Below are positions 47,094 through 55,793 of a stretch of 64,000 nt of DNA, piece after piece. A program made the translations under genes and the position numbers. Source of the stretch: JAABQG01 sp963726365 (GTDB taxonomy: Bacteria; Pseudomonadota; Gammaproteobacteria; Burkholderiales; Burkholderiaceae_C); the NCBI GenBank assembly GCA_963726365.1, contig CAVSCI010000012.1, positions 1 to 64,000 of the forward strand, written 5' to 3'. The notes below the pieces were generated by a model, which was not told the DNA's origin, did not search any database, and was given only the letters and a program-made list of their open reading frames with translations. The first letter of the stretch is position 1; every line of letters begins with the position of its first letter.

Positions 47094-48275
47094 TTATTCG
47101 TCGTAAGGGCGTGCGCCAGGCACCGGCGCGCCGCTGGACAGGATGAACATCAGCACATTGCCGGGCTCTGAGGTGGCTTCGCTGCGCAGGCCGCCGATCT
47201 GGCCGCTCACCGGGCTGGCGTATTCAGCCAGCACTTCCCCGAAGGCGTTGCGCTGCACGGCCACCTTCTGGCCGGGGGTGACCTTGTCGTTCAGCTTGAC
47301 GAACAGCTCGATGAACCCGCCGTGCGTGATCAGGACCGGGAAGGCGCTCTTGCCGATGTACACGTTGGCATCGGTGGCGGTGCGGCCCACCTTGCCGGCA
47401 ATCACGCCGTAGTGCTTGAACACGTTCATCGTGCCCTCGATGAAGATCGGAATCAGGTCCAGGTCCAGCCGCCGCGCCACGCCGATTTCGGGCGTGAAGC
47501 AGGGAATGCCGGCGTCGACGTAGGCGTTGTGCAGCAAGCCCGGGTAGGCCGCGTTGTCCCAGATCTGCGGAATGGGGTAAAGCATCATCATGGTCTTCAC
47601 GTCGGGAATGCTCATGTCGCCGATGTGGAAGGCCGAAGCGTCAAGCCCCGTGGTACCGGTATGAAAGTCGATCGCCAGGTCGGTGTTGGGCTTGAGCAGG
47701 CGGTTGAACACCAGCCCGGCCTGGCGGCTCACGGCGCTGAAGCCGTTTTCGTTGCCAGGCCACTCGCGGTTCATGTCGGTCAGCTCCAGGCCGCGCCCGG
47801 AGCTGGGCCAGCGGCGCTGCATGCTCTCCATGGCCGGGCGCGCGATGTCCAGCACAGCCATCACGGTGCCCGACATCTCGGCGGGGTTGAGGCGATTCAA
47901 CACGGTCTGCACGGTGTGCACCGAACTCATTTCATCGCCGTGCACGCCGCTGGTCAGCGTGAAGCGCTTGCCCGGCCTGGCCCCTTTGGCCACGATGACC
48001 GACACATACCAGTACTGCCCGGTGGACATCTGCACGCCCTGGAAGTACAGCAGGTGTTTCTTGCCGGGCTCCAGGTCGTTGGTGTTGAGCGAGCTCACCA
48101 CCTTTTTCCCGTTGATCACATCGCCGGTGTAGACGGTGCCGATCCGGGCCGGGATCGTCGCGGCTGTACCTTGGGCCTGCGCCAGGTCAGCGCCCGTCAG
48201 GGCCACGGAGGCGAGCAGCAGCGATTGCATGAACTGGCGGCGGCCACGGGCGCGCGGAGGTGGGTTCTTCATCAT
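47094..48275 (-). CDS. Exported succinylglutamate desuccinylase/aspartoacylase-like protein
   Basis: About 393 residues. A twin-arginine-like start (ARGRRQFMQSLLLASVALTG) suggests Tat export. The M14-type AstE/AspA core has zinc ligands in SGVHGDEMSS and DFHTGTTGL, with EIGVARRLDLD later. It should remove an acyl group from an amino acid or similar amide in the periplasm. The ATG at 48275 has AGGGA upstream; a TTG five codons earlier is also in frame. Confidence 0.8.
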   Translation of the reverse strand: MMKNPPPRARGRRQFMQSLLLASVALTGADLAQAQGTAATIPARIGTVYTGDVINGKKVVSSLNTNDLEPGKKHLLYFQGVQMSTGQYWYVSVIVAKGARPGKRFTLTSGVHGDEMSSVHTVQTVLNRLNPAEMSGTVMAVLDIARPAMESMQRRWPSSGRGLELTDMNREWPGNENGFSAVSRQAGLVFNRLLKPNTDLAIDFHTGTTGLDASAFHIGDMSIPDVKTMMMLYPIPQIWDNAAYPGLLHNAYVDAGIPCFTPEIGVARRLDLDLIPIFIEGTMNVFKHYGVIAGKVGRTATDANVYIGKSAFPVLITHGGFIELFVKLNDKVTPGQKVAVQRNAFGEVLAEYASPVSGQIGGLRSEATSEPGNVLMFILSSGAPVPGARPYDE

Positions 48276-48315
48276 CAGTCCCTGGCTCAATCTGGAAGTG
48301 CCAAAGACGCAAAGT

Positions 48316-49233
48316 TTAAAGGGTCACGATCCAGCCTTCCAGCGGATCGAACGCCGGCAGCCCCCAGCCAGGACCATCGGGCGGGCTGGTGCCCGCGGCC
48401 TGCTGCCGCGCCGCCCAGGCGGCTTGCACCATGCAGAGCACCGCGTCCAGGCTGTCGCCGCTGGCGTCGTCAGCCAGGGCGTCGCGCTGGGCATGGGTCA
48501 GCTTGAGGCGCAGACCCAGGCGGGTCTGGCCGTGCTCCAGCGCGGTGAGCACGTCCTTGCGGGCAATCAGTCGCTCGGGCGTCTGGCGGGCGCGCTCGTC
48601 GCTCTTGTAGCTGCGTCGCACGGGTCGACCAGCGCGGGTGTCCATGGCTGCGAGGATCTCGCGCGCCAGCAGGCCCGGGTAGGCCTCCAGCGCGACGCGA
48701 TCGGGGTCGCCGTCATGCAAGCCCGGCAGGTGGACGCCGGCATTGAGCACCAGCGGCACGCCCGCGTGCAGCATGAAAGCCACGGGCGGGTTGACCCATT
48801 TCATGCTGGGGCTCGATCCGGCCGGGCGGTCGGTGGCGCGGTGGGCAAACTTGCCGCCCACAGGACGCGCGTCGCAGAACGCGGCGAAGCGGGCACGAAT
48901 GTCTTCGCGGCTCAGCGCGGCATAGTGGCGCAGGCAGGCCAGCCAGTCGGCGGGCCAGCCGAGTGTCTCGACCAGTTCACGCGGCAGGCCGAAAGGCAGG
49001 TCAAAACCGCCGACCCAGGGTTGGCGCGGTGCGTCAAGCCAGTCGGAAAAGGCCTCAAGCGTCTCGAATCGCTCCAGTTTCAATAGCAGAATGCGCCCAC
49101 TCGGTGCTGGAGAGTGGCCTTTTTCCTTCAAAAACGAGTCCCAAGACAACTCACCGAGCGCCACGACGACCGGTTTGCGCCGCGAGGGACTGCTGCTGAA
49201 GTCGCAGCCCAGGATCAGGGGTTGCCCGGTCAC
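48316..49233 (-). CDS. DUF429 family protein
   Basis: 305 residues from a GTG with GAGGAGG upstream. ILGCDFSSSP, GGFDLPFGLPRELV, EAYPGLLAREIL and SGDSLDAVLCMVQAAWAAR are DUF429 signatures, an RNase H-like fold of unknown function. Residues about 34-51 (FLKEKGHSPAPSGRILLL) are coded by an in-frame copy of the dispersed repeat, so this stretch is probably an insertion. Confidence 0.8.
   Translation of the reverse strand: MTGQPLILGCDFSSSPSRRKPVVVALGELSWDSFLKEKGHSPAPSGRILLLKLERFETLEAFSDWLDAPRQPWVGGFDLPFGLPRELVETLGWPADWLACLRHYAALSREDIRARFAAFCDARPVGGKFAHRATDRPAGSSPSMKWVNPPVAFMLHAGVPLVLNAGVHLPGLHDGDPDRVALEAYPGLLAREILAAMDTRAGRPVRRSYKSDERARQTPERLIARKDVLTALEHGQTRLGLRLKLTHAQRDALADDASGDSLDAVLCMVQAAWAARQQAAGTSPPDGPGWGLPAFDPLEGWIVTL
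49079..49137. repeat. Dispersed short repeat in frame inside the DUF429 gene
   Basis: TCAATAGCAGAATGCGCCCA followed by CTCGGTGCTGGAGAGTGGCC and TTTTTCC is close to the copy at 36772-36823 (CATTCGGCGCTGGAGAATGG). The reading frame stays open through it. Confidence 0.65.
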
Positions 49234-49245
49234 GGTGCCACCTCC

Positions 49246-50127
49246 TCAGCCCAGGGCCAGCGCCATGACGCCGACGGCAATCAGCGCGGCCCCGGTCAGG
49301 CGGAGCGCGCGATCGCCCTCGCCCAGCAGGTGCCCGCCCAGCAGCGCTGCGAACAACATCGACACCTCGCGTGCCGGGGCCACATGCGACAGCGGTGCAA
49401 CCTGCATCGCGTAGAGCACCAGAACGTAGGAGACCGGGCTGATGATGCCGACCAGCAGCGCATGCTTCCACTGGCGTCGCCACAGGGCGACAGCGGCGGG
49501 CCGGTCACGCAGCACGGCGGGCACGACAAAGGCCAGGCGCACAAAATTGCCGAAATAGTCCAGCAGGATGGGCGACATCAGCAACACCTTGACGGCGTAG
49601 CCATCCACCACGGTGTAGCTGGCAATGAAGACGCCGGTCAGCAGCCCGTAGCGCAGGCCGCGCATCACGCGCGCGCGTCGGGTCGGGTCGTGCGTGGCGC
49701 GCAGCAATCCGGGGCCGCCAGCGACCAGGAAGACCCCGCCCGCCACGCCCGCAATGCCGGCTGCGCCCAGCGCCGAAATCTGCTCCCCCAGCAACACGAT
49801 GGCCACCACCGAAGACAGCAGTGGCCCGGACCCGCGCGCCAGCGGATAGACCACCGTGAGGTCGGCCTTGCGGTAGCCGCGCAACAGCGTGAGGTAGTAG
49901 ACGAGATGAAGGACACCGCTCACGCCAATGAAAGCCCATTCGATGCGACCCCACAGCGGCACCTGTTGCCAGCCCAGCCACAGGCCCAGCGGCGCCCAGA
50001 AAACCATCAGGACAACCCCCGTGAAGGCGGCAAAGCGCGCATCGCCACCAGCCTTCTTCGCGGCAATGTTCCAGCTGGCGTGGATCAGGCCGGCGAGGAG
50101 GACGAGGGCCAGGGCCGAGCCGGGCAT
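49246..50127 (-). CDS. EamA family (DMT) transporter
   Basis: About 293 residues with ten predicted hydrophobic helices arranged as two EamA repeats, for example GLIHASWNIAAKKAGGDARF and VVYPLARGSGPLLSSVVAIV. Inner-membrane metabolite exporter or importer, substrate unknown. Intact; 12 bases upstream of the DUF429 gene in a long minus-strand run. Confidence 0.87.
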   Translation of the reverse strand: MPGSALALVLLAGLIHASWNIAAKKAGGDARFAAFTGVVLMVFWAPLGLWLGWQQVPLWGRIEWAFIGVSGVLHLVYYLTLLRGYRKADLTVVYPLARGSGPLLSSVVAIVLLGEQISALGAAGIAGVAGGVFLVAGGPGLLRATHDPTRRARVMRGLRYGLLTGVFIASYTVVDGYAVKVLLMSPILLDYFGNFVRLAFVVPAVLRDRPAAVALWRRQWKHALLVGIISPVSYVLVLYAMQVAPLSHVAPAREVSMLFAALLGGHLLGEGDRALRLTGAALIAVGVMALALG

Positions 50128-50153
50128 CGATTCATGCCGCTGCCGGTCTGCCC

Positions 50154-50585
50154 TCAGGCGCCCGCAGTAAGCAGCGCCTTGAGGGATTCCGGGAGGGGCT
50201 CGCCGCGAAGCTGGGAGCCAGGGCCGTTGACATAGCGGCACCAGACCCGGATTTCACTGCCGCTCGCCATTTCGCTGCCGTCATTGCGCACGATGCGGTG
50301 CTGCACGGTAAACGACTTGCCGCCGAAACGTGTCACGCTCGACTCCACCACGCAGGCGTCGCCAAAGGTGGGCGAGCGCACGAAGCTGCATTCGGCATGC
50401 ACCAGCGGCAGGCTGACCTGTTCCGCGCGGATGCGCGCGGCGGTGTAGCCGGCCTGCGCAAACAGGTGCCAGGTGGCGGCGTCCATCCAGCGGTAGTAGG
50501 TGGGGTAGTAAATGATGCCGGCCGGGTCGCAGTCGCCCCACTGCACGACATGGGGCAGGCGGGCCAGCAGGGGTTCGCCGCTCAT
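50154..50585 (-). CDS. 4-hydroxybenzoyl-CoA-type thioesterase
   Basis: 143 residues, 4HBT hotdog family. The catalytic Asp is in VQWGDCDPAGIIYYPTYYRW, the classic D-x-D-x-x-GI-x-Y-x-x-Y motif. It may hydrolyse an aromatic or short acyl-CoA. It follows the BLUF gene by 22 bases in one operon with folE. Confidence 0.88.
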   Translation of the reverse strand: MSGEPLLARLPHVVQWGDCDPAGIIYYPTYYRWMDAATWHLFAQAGYTAARIRAEQVSLPLVHAECSFVRSPTFGDACVVESSVTRFGGKSFTVQHRIVRNDGSEMASGSEIRVWCRYVNGPGSQLRGEPLPESLKALLTAGA

Positions 50586-50607
50586 GCCCGGGCGCCTCTG
50601 GCGGACG

Positions 50608-51030
50608 TCACGTGCGTCCGACGATGGAGGCCGTGGCCATCAGTTCCTGGAGCAGCGCCAGCGAGACGGTGCCCGAGACGGTGTAGGGGTCGAGTTCGGC
50701 GCGCTCGGCGTACTTGAGCAGGATGTTGGTATTGATGCGCTCGACGTTGACCTGTCCCATGGTCCAGCCGCCGAAACGGCGCTCGGCGATTTCTTCATAG
50801 TGCAGCAGCACCACATCCTTGTGCCGCGGGTCTTTCTGGATATGCCCGTAGAGGTCGCTCACCGCCATGCGTCCCCCTTCCAGGGCCTGCAGGAAGATGC
50901 CGCCGCCGTAGCACAGGATGCCCGTGATGCCGCAGGAAGGATTGAACTGGCGTGACTGCGCGAGGATGTCGTCGATGACCGCGGGGTTCGGTTCCACCGC
51001 GCGGCTGGCGTAGAGCAGGCGTACGAGCAT
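50608..51030 (-). CDS. BLUF-domain blue-light photoreceptor
   Basis: 140 residues, a stand-alone BLUF protein of the PixD/BlrB kind. Key flavin-site residues are present: Tyr7 (RLLYAS), Asn30 (QFNPSCGITGILCY), Gln48 (FLQALEG) and the Trp-x-Met of GGWTMGQ. FAD-based light sensing is therefore likely; the output is unknown as there is no effector domain. The C-terminal 40 residues form the usual helical cap. It starts 7 bases after folE and precedes a thioesterase gene. Confidence 0.92.
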   Translation of the reverse strand: MLVRLLYASRAVEPNPAVIDDILAQSRQFNPSCGITGILCYGGGIFLQALEGGRMAVSDLYGHIQKDPRHKDVVLLHYEEIAERRFGGWTMGQVNVERINTNILLKYAERAELDPYTVSGTVSLALLQELMATASIVGRT

Positions 51031-51037
51031 GGGTGTC

Positions 51038-51733
51038 CTAACGGTGAATGAGGGAGAGGAATTCGCGGCGCAGGTTGGGGTCCTTCAGGAAGGCGCCCCG
51101 CATCACGGAGTTGATCATCTTGCTGTCCATGTCCTTCACGCCGCGCCACGCCATGCAGAAATGGCTGGCCTCCATGACGATGGCCAGCCCGTCGGGCTGG
51201 GTCTTGTCCTGGATCAGGTCGGCAAGCTGGATCACGGCTTCTTCCTGGATCTGCGGGCGGTTCATGATCCATTCCGCGATGCGCGCGTACTTGGACAGGC
51301 CGATCACGTTGGTGCGTTCGTTGGGCAGCACGCCGATCCATATCTTGCCGATGACCGGGCAGAAATGGTGGCTGCAGGCGCTGCGCACGGTGATGGGCCC
51401 GACGATCATGAGCTCGTTCAGGTGCTCGGCATTGGGAAATTCGGTGATGCCGGGACCTTGCACGAAACGACCCTTGAAGACTTCGTTGACGTACATCTTG
51501 GCCACGCGGCGCGCGGTGTCGGCCGTGTTGTGGTCGTTGTCAGTGTCGATCACCAGACTGTCGAGCACACCCTGCATCTTGACGGTAACCTCGTCGAGTA
51601 TCTTCTCGAGTTCGCCGGGTTCGATGAAGTCCGCGATGTTGTCGTTGGCGTGGAAGCGCTTGCGGGCGGCCTTGATGCGCTCGCGGATCTTTACGGATAC
51701 CGGCGTGCCTTCGTCAATTTCGGCTGGGCTCAT
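51038..51733 (-). CDS. folE: GTP cyclohydrolase I
   Basis: Converts GTP to dihydroneopterin triphosphate, the first folate step. About 231 residues. Zinc and catalytic motifs: VRSACSHHFCPVIGKIWIGVLP and MEASHFCMAWRGV (Cys-His pairs), GLSKYARIAEW. The ATG at 51733 (MSPAEIDEGTPVSVKIRER) matches family N-termini best; starts at 51751 or 51757 are possible. First gene of folE-BLUF-thioesterase. NudB, the next folate enzyme, is 2.1 kb upstream on the same strand. Confidence 0.95.
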   Translation of the reverse strand: MSPAEIDEGTPVSVKIRERIKAARKRFHANDNIADFIEPGELEKILDEVTVKMQGVLDSLVIDTDNDHNTADTARRVAKMYVNEVFKGRFVQGPGITEFPNAEHLNELMIVGPITVRSACSHHFCPVIGKIWIGVLPNERTNVIGLSKYARIAEWIMNRPQIQEEAVIQLADLIQDKTQPDGLAIVMEASHFCMAWRGVKDMDSKMINSVMRGAFLKDPNLRREFLSLIHR

Positions 51734-51798
51734 GGCGTCGGATCTCTTCATTAACATGGAATGATGGTACCAGCGATTTATTTTTGGGGTTATTGACA

Positions 51799-51841
51799 AG
51801 AACCCAGCGTAAAACGGTCATAGCCAGCTATCTATTCAGGA
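51799..51841. repeat. Dispersed short repeat between clsB and folE
   Basis: AGAACCCAGCGTAAAACGGT followed by CATAGCCAGCTATC and TATTCAGGA matches the hutD-hutI copy base for base over most of its first 20 positions. Confidence 0.65.
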
Positions 51842-51848
51842 GTCTCCT

Positions 51849-53084
51849 TCAGTAACGCTTGCCCGTCAGGAACAGGCCGAACCGCAGCAGGCCCAGCGCA
51901 ATACGCTCCTTGATCCTCTGGCGCAGCGGGCGGTTCGCGTAATCGGCCACATCGACGGCCCGGCTCTCGTGCGCCATGGCCTGCAACAGGCGCCCTCGCA
52001 GCTCTGCGGCAAACGCCGCATCTTCGACGACAACATTGGCCTCACGCGCCAGCAGCAGGCTCAAGGGGTCGAGGTTGGACGAACCGACCGTCGCCCAGGG
52101 CCGCTCACCGGTGGCATCGATCACCGCCACCTTGGCGTGCAGGAAGCTGGCGGTGTACTCGTGGATCTCCACCCCGGCCGCCATCAGCGCACCGTAGACC
52201 GGGCGGGTAGCGTGGAACTGCATGAAATACTCGTACTTGCCCTGCAGCAGAAGCCGCACTTTCACGCCGCGCTGCGCCGCATGAATCAGCGCCTTGCGCA
52301 GCTTGCGCCCGGGCAGGAAATAGGCGTTGGCGATGATGATTTCCTCGCGCGCGCTGCCAATGGCCTTGCGGTAGGCGCGCTCGATCTTGCTGCGGTTGAG
52401 CAGGTTGTCGCGCAGCAGCAGGCTGGCGTGCGCCACCCGCCCGTCATCGGGCTCGACGCCGGCGTCTTCCTGGTTCCAGGGCAGGGTCAGGCCGGCCTCG
52501 CGCAGGGTGCTGAGGGCCTGCGGGAAGTTTCGTTTGCGCACGTTGCGAACCGCCTGGATGCGCCACCACAACTGGCCTGTGGCGGCATGGGCCTGCAGCA
52601 CCAGTGCACCGGAGGCGCGCACGGCGAAATCGAGCCGCGGGTGGCTCAGCTTGCCGTGCTGCGGATCGTGAAAGTCGTCCAGGATATTGATCCCCCCACA
52701 AAAGGCCAGGCGACCGTCCACCACACACAGCTTGCGGTGCAGGCGACGCCAGCGGCTGGGAATCAGCAGGCCCAGGCGACCCAGCGGCGAATAGATTCGC
52801 CACTGCACGCCCGCATCCTTGAAGCGCTCGCGCCAGAGCGCCGGCAGCGGGCCGGTGCCAACGCCGTCCACCACCACCCAGGTGGCTACGCCGCGCTGCG
52901 CCGCCTGAATCAGCGCCTCGGCGACCAAGGCCCCATCGCCGGAAAAATCAAAGATGTAGGTTTCCAGACGCACCTCGGAGCGCGCGCGATTCATGGCGGC
53001 GATCAGGGCCGGGAAATACTCGCGACTGCCCTCCAGGAGCCTGATCTGATGACCGTCCCGACCGGTGGACGCAGCCTGCGGCAT
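51849..53084 (-). CDS. clsB: Cardiolipin synthase B-like phospholipase D family protein
   Basis: 411 residues with two HKD phospholipase-D motifs: HRKLCVVDGRLAFCGG and HAKVAVIDATGERPW. Probably condenses phosphatidylglycerol or PG with PE into cardiolipin at the inner membrane. The ATG (MPQAAST) is 1 base past the stop of the endonuclease-like gene, reproducing the ybhP-ybhO (clsB) pair of E. coli. Intact. Confidence 0.9.
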   Translation of the reverse strand: MPQAASTGRDGHQIRLLEGSREYFPALIAAMNRARSEVRLETYIFDFSGDGALVAEALIQAAQRGVATWVVVDGVGTGPLPALWRERFKDAGVQWRIYSPLGRLGLLIPSRWRRLHRKLCVVDGRLAFCGGINILDDFHDPQHGKLSHPRLDFAVRASGALVLQAHAATGQLWWRIQAVRNVRKRNFPQALSTLREAGLTLPWNQEDAGVEPDDGRVAHASLLLRDNLLNRSKIERAYRKAIGSAREEIIIANAYFLPGRKLRKALIHAAQRGVKVRLLLQGKYEYFMQFHATRPVYGALMAAGVEIHEYTASFLHAKVAVIDATGERPWATVGSSNLDPLSLLLAREANVVVEDAAFAAELRGRLLQAMAHESRAVDVADYANRPLRQRIKERIALGLLRFGLFLTGKRY

Positions 53085-53085
53085 G

Positions 53086-53826
53086 CTAGAACCCAAACTC
53101 GGCGATCAGCGGCAGGTGATCCGACATCTGCGCCCATATCTTGCCGCGCGGCACATGCAGGTTCAGCGGCTTGAGCCCACGGGCGAAGATCTGGTCGAGC
53201 TGCACGATGGGCAGCCGGGACGGATAGGTCGGGCAGCGCTCGGTGTCCGACGAGCTCAGCCCGATCGCGTTCATGGCGTGCTGGCTGCGGGTTCCCCAGT
53301 CGTTGAAGTCGCCGGCGACCACCAGCGCCGCCGCCTGCGGCACCTCGCGCTCGATGTAGCGCCGCAACTGCGCCACCTGACGCACCCGACTGGCCGGAAT
53401 CAGCCCCAGATGCACCACGATCACATGCACCGCCCGCCCCTGCACGGCCACTTCCACATGCAGCAGGCCGCGCTGCTCGAAGCGGTGGTCGGACATGTCC
53501 TCGTGCTGGTGCGTGACCACCGGCCAGCGTGACAGCAGCGCATTGCCGTGTTCCCCGTGGCGCGTGACGGCATTGGTGCGGTACACCGACTCATAGCCCT
53601 CTGGCGCGAGGTATTCCGCCTGCGGCAGGTCGGGCCAGTGACGGAACTGCCGGGCCTGGCGCCGGTGCAGCTTGCGCACTTCCTGCAGACAGACGATGTC
53701 GGCGTCGAGTTGCTCCACGGCATGGCCGAGGTTGTGGATCTCCAGCCGCTGGCGCGGCCCGAGCCCCTGAACACCCTTGTGGATGTTGTAGGTGGCGATG
53801 CGCAGCGTGTCTTGCGAGGGGTTCAC
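53086..53826 (-). CDS. Endonuclease/exonuclease/phosphatase family protein (YbhP-like)
   Basis: 246 residues. Metal and catalytic motifs: ATYNIHKG, CLQEVRKLHRR, VVHLGL, VVAGDFNDW and SDHLPLIAEF at the C-terminus. Usually paired with clsB, as here. The substrate may be a phospholipid or nucleotide, unknown. Confidence 0.9.
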   Translation of the reverse strand: MNPSQDTLRIATYNIHKGVQGLGPRQRLEIHNLGHAVEQLDADIVCLQEVRKLHRRQARQFRHWPDLPQAEYLAPEGYESVYRTNAVTRHGEHGNALLSRWPVVTHQHEDMSDHRFEQRGLLHVEVAVQGRAVHVIVVHLGLIPASRVRQVAQLRRYIEREVPQAAALVVAGDFNDWGTRSQHAMNAIGLSSSDTERCPTYPSRLPIVQLDQIFARGLKPLNLHVPRGKIWAQMSDHLPLIAEFGF

Positions 53827-53836
53827 AGCGTCAACC

Positions 53837-54307
53837 TTACCGCAAAAACCGCGGCAACATCAGGACCGCCTCGGCATTGGAGGGCGAAAAGCAGGCGTCG
53901 GCCGCCACGTGCAGAGGTAGCCACAGGAACGCCGTGTGTTCCCGCGGGCTGAGGCTCACCGGCGTGCCGGCGGGCACCTGCAGGCTGAAAAGATGCTCCG
54001 TGTTGTGCGTGATTCCCGGCGCGTAGCGGTGCAGCCAGCGCGGGTAGATTTCGTAGATGTTCTCCAGGCCCCAGTCCAACAGGCCGTCAGAAAGCGGCGT
54101 CCCGCTCGAGCAGTCGATGCCGGTTTCCTCAAGCACCTCGCGAATGGCGGTGTCACGGAAGGCTTCGTCCTCCCGGTCCTTGCTGCCTGTGACCGACTGC
54201 CAGTACGCTTCAGCATCGGCGCGGCGGATCAGCAGCACGTCCAGCGCCGGGGTATGGATCACCACCAGCACCGACTGCGGAATCTTGAATGTGCCTGCGC
54301 CGCTCAC
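53837..54307 (-). CDS. nudB: Dihydroneopterin triphosphate diphosphatase (Nudix), NudB-like
   Basis: 156 residues. The Nudix box is GSKDREDEAFRDTAIREVLEETGID, seen in two parts here: GSKDREDEAF and REVLEETGID; FKIPQSVLVVIHT is the typical NudB start. It removes pyrophosphate from dihydroneopterin triphosphate in folate synthesis. The start is the GTG at 54307, which overlaps the livF stop (GTGA). The order nudB-endonuclease-clsB is conserved in betaproteobacteria, usually behind aspS; here liv genes stand upstream. Confidence 0.85.
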   Translation of the reverse strand: MSGAGTFKIPQSVLVVIHTPALDVLLIRRADAEAYWQSVTGSKDREDEAFRDTAIREVLEETGIDCSSGTPLSDGLLDWGLENIYEIYPRWLHRYAPGITHNTEHLFSLQVPAGTPVSLSPREHTAFLWLPLHVAADACFSPSNAEAVLMLPRFLR

Positions 54308-55020
54308 TCGCCGAGGTAGGCCGCACGCACCTTGGGATCGTGGAGCATTTCCTTCGCTGGTCCACTCATGGTCACGATGCCCGACTCCATCACGTAGCCG
54401 CGATCGGCAATGGCCAGCGCGCGGCTGGCGTTCTGCTCGACCAGCAGGACCGTGACGCCTTGCGCGTACACGTCGCGCACCACTTCGAAGATCTTGTCGA
54501 CCATGATGGGCGACAGGCCCATCGAGGGCTCGTCGAGCAGCAGCACCTTGGGGCGGCTCATCAGCGCGCGGCCCATCGCCAGCATCTGCTGCTCGCCACC
54601 CGACAGCGTCCCGGCCAGCTGGTCCTTGCGCTCCTTGAGGCGGGGAAAGATCGTGAAGACCTTGTCGATGTCGGCCAGGATGTCGGCCTTGTCGTTGCGG
54701 ATGTAGGCGCCCATCTGGAGGTTCTCCGTGATGGTCATGCGGGCAAAGACGCCGCGGCCCTCGGGCACCATGGCCAGGCCCTGCTTGACCAGGTCCCATG
54801 GCCCCTGACCCCGGATACTCTTGCCCAGATACTCGATGTCGCCGTCGTTGATCGGCAGGATGCCGGTGATGGCCTTCATCGTGGTCGTCTTGCCGGCGCC
54901 ATTGGAGCCGATCAATGAAACCAGCTCGCCTTCGCGCACTTCGAAATCCACGCCCTTGACGGCCTGGATGCCGCCGTAGGCCACCTTGAGGCCCTTGACC
55001 TTGAGGAGAGTCGCTGCCAT
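54304..55020 (-). CDS. livF: Branched-chain amino acid-type ABC transporter ATPase LivF
   Basis: 238 residues, HAAT-family ATPase. Walker A SNGAGKTTTM, signature LSGGEQQMLAMGRALM, Walker B VLLLDEPSMGL. One base separates it from livG. It probably takes up leucine-type or other amino acids or aromatic acids; no binding protein is present in the window to narrow this. Confidence 0.94.
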   Translation of the reverse strand: MAATLLKVKGLKVAYGGIQAVKGVDFEVREGELVSLIGSNGAGKTTTMKAITGILPINDGDIEYLGKSIRGQGPWDLVKQGLAMVPEGRGVFARMTITENLQMGAYIRNDKADILADIDKVFTIFPRLKERKDQLAGTLSGGEQQMLAMGRALMSRPKVLLLDEPSMGLSPIMVDKIFEVVRDVYAQGVTVLLVEQNASRALAIADRGYVMESGIVTMSGPAKEMLHDPKVRAAYLGE

Positions 55021-55021
55021 G

Positions 55022-55792
55022 TCAATGTCCTCCCGAGCCGAGGTAAGCCTCGATCACTTTTTCGTTCTTCTGTACATCGGCCGGTGTCCCCTCGGCGATC
55101 TGCTTGCCGTAGTCCAGCACGGTCACGCGGTCGCAAAGGCCCATCACCAGCTTCACGTCATGCTCGATCAGCAGGATGGTGCGGTTGTCCTTGCGGATGC
55201 GGTCGATCAGTTCGCGCAGCATGACCTTTTCAGTGGCATTCATGCCAGCCGCCGGCTCGTCCAGCGCAATCAGCTGTGGGTCGGTGGCCAGCGCGCGGGC
55301 GATCTCCAGCCGCCGCTGGTCGCCGTAGCTCAAGGTTCGCGCCTTGTAGTCGGCAAATTTGCCAATGCCCACGTACTCGAGAAGTTCCTGTGAGCGCGCG
55401 GCGATGGCTGCCTCCTCGGACTTGAAGCGCGGTGTGCGCAATACCGCGCCAATCAGGCCGGAGTGCGTGCGGATGTGCCGGCCGACCATCACGTTCTCCA
55501 GCGCGGTCATTTCGGCAAACAGCCGGATGTTCTGGAAAGTGCGGGCGATGCCGGCCTTGGCCACTTCGTGCACTGCATGCGGCTTGTAGGGCTTGCCGGC
55601 AAGCTCGAAACTGCCACTGTCGGGCGTGTACAGGCCCGTCAGCACGTTGAAGAACGTCGTCTTGCCGGCGCCGTTGGGGCCGATCAGGCCATACACCTGG
55701 CCGCGCAGGATGGTGATGCCCACGTCACTGAGGGCTTGCAGGCCGCCGAATCGCTTGGAAACGCCGGCGACTTTCAATACGGTATCGCTCAT
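55022..55792 (-). CDS. livG: Branched-chain amino acid-type ABC transporter ATPase LivG
   Basis: 256 residues. Walker A GPNGAGKTTFFNVL, signature LSYGDQRRLEIARAL (the LivG variant of LSGGQ), Walker B LIALDEPAAGMN, and LLIEHDVKLVMGLCDRV. It lies 1 base after livM and just before livF. Confidence 0.94.
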   Translation of the reverse strand: MSDTVLKVAGVSKRFGGLQALSDVGITILRGQVYGLIGPNGAGKTTFFNVLTGLYTPDSGSFELAGKPYKPHAVHEVAKAGIARTFQNIRLFAEMTALENVMVGRHIRTHSGLIGAVLRTPRFKSEEAAIAARSQELLEYVGIGKFADYKARTLSYGDQRRLEIARALATDPQLIALDEPAAGMNATEKVMLRELIDRIRKDNRTILLIEHDVKLVMGLCDRVTVLDYGKQIAEGTPADVQKNEKVIEAYLGSGGH

Positions 55793-55793
55793 G

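Noticed and set aside
53837..54799. A 320-codon frame giving NudB a long N-terminal extension
   Set aside because: The extra part overlaps livF in another frame and has no similarity; the GTG at 54307 gives a standard Nudix protein.
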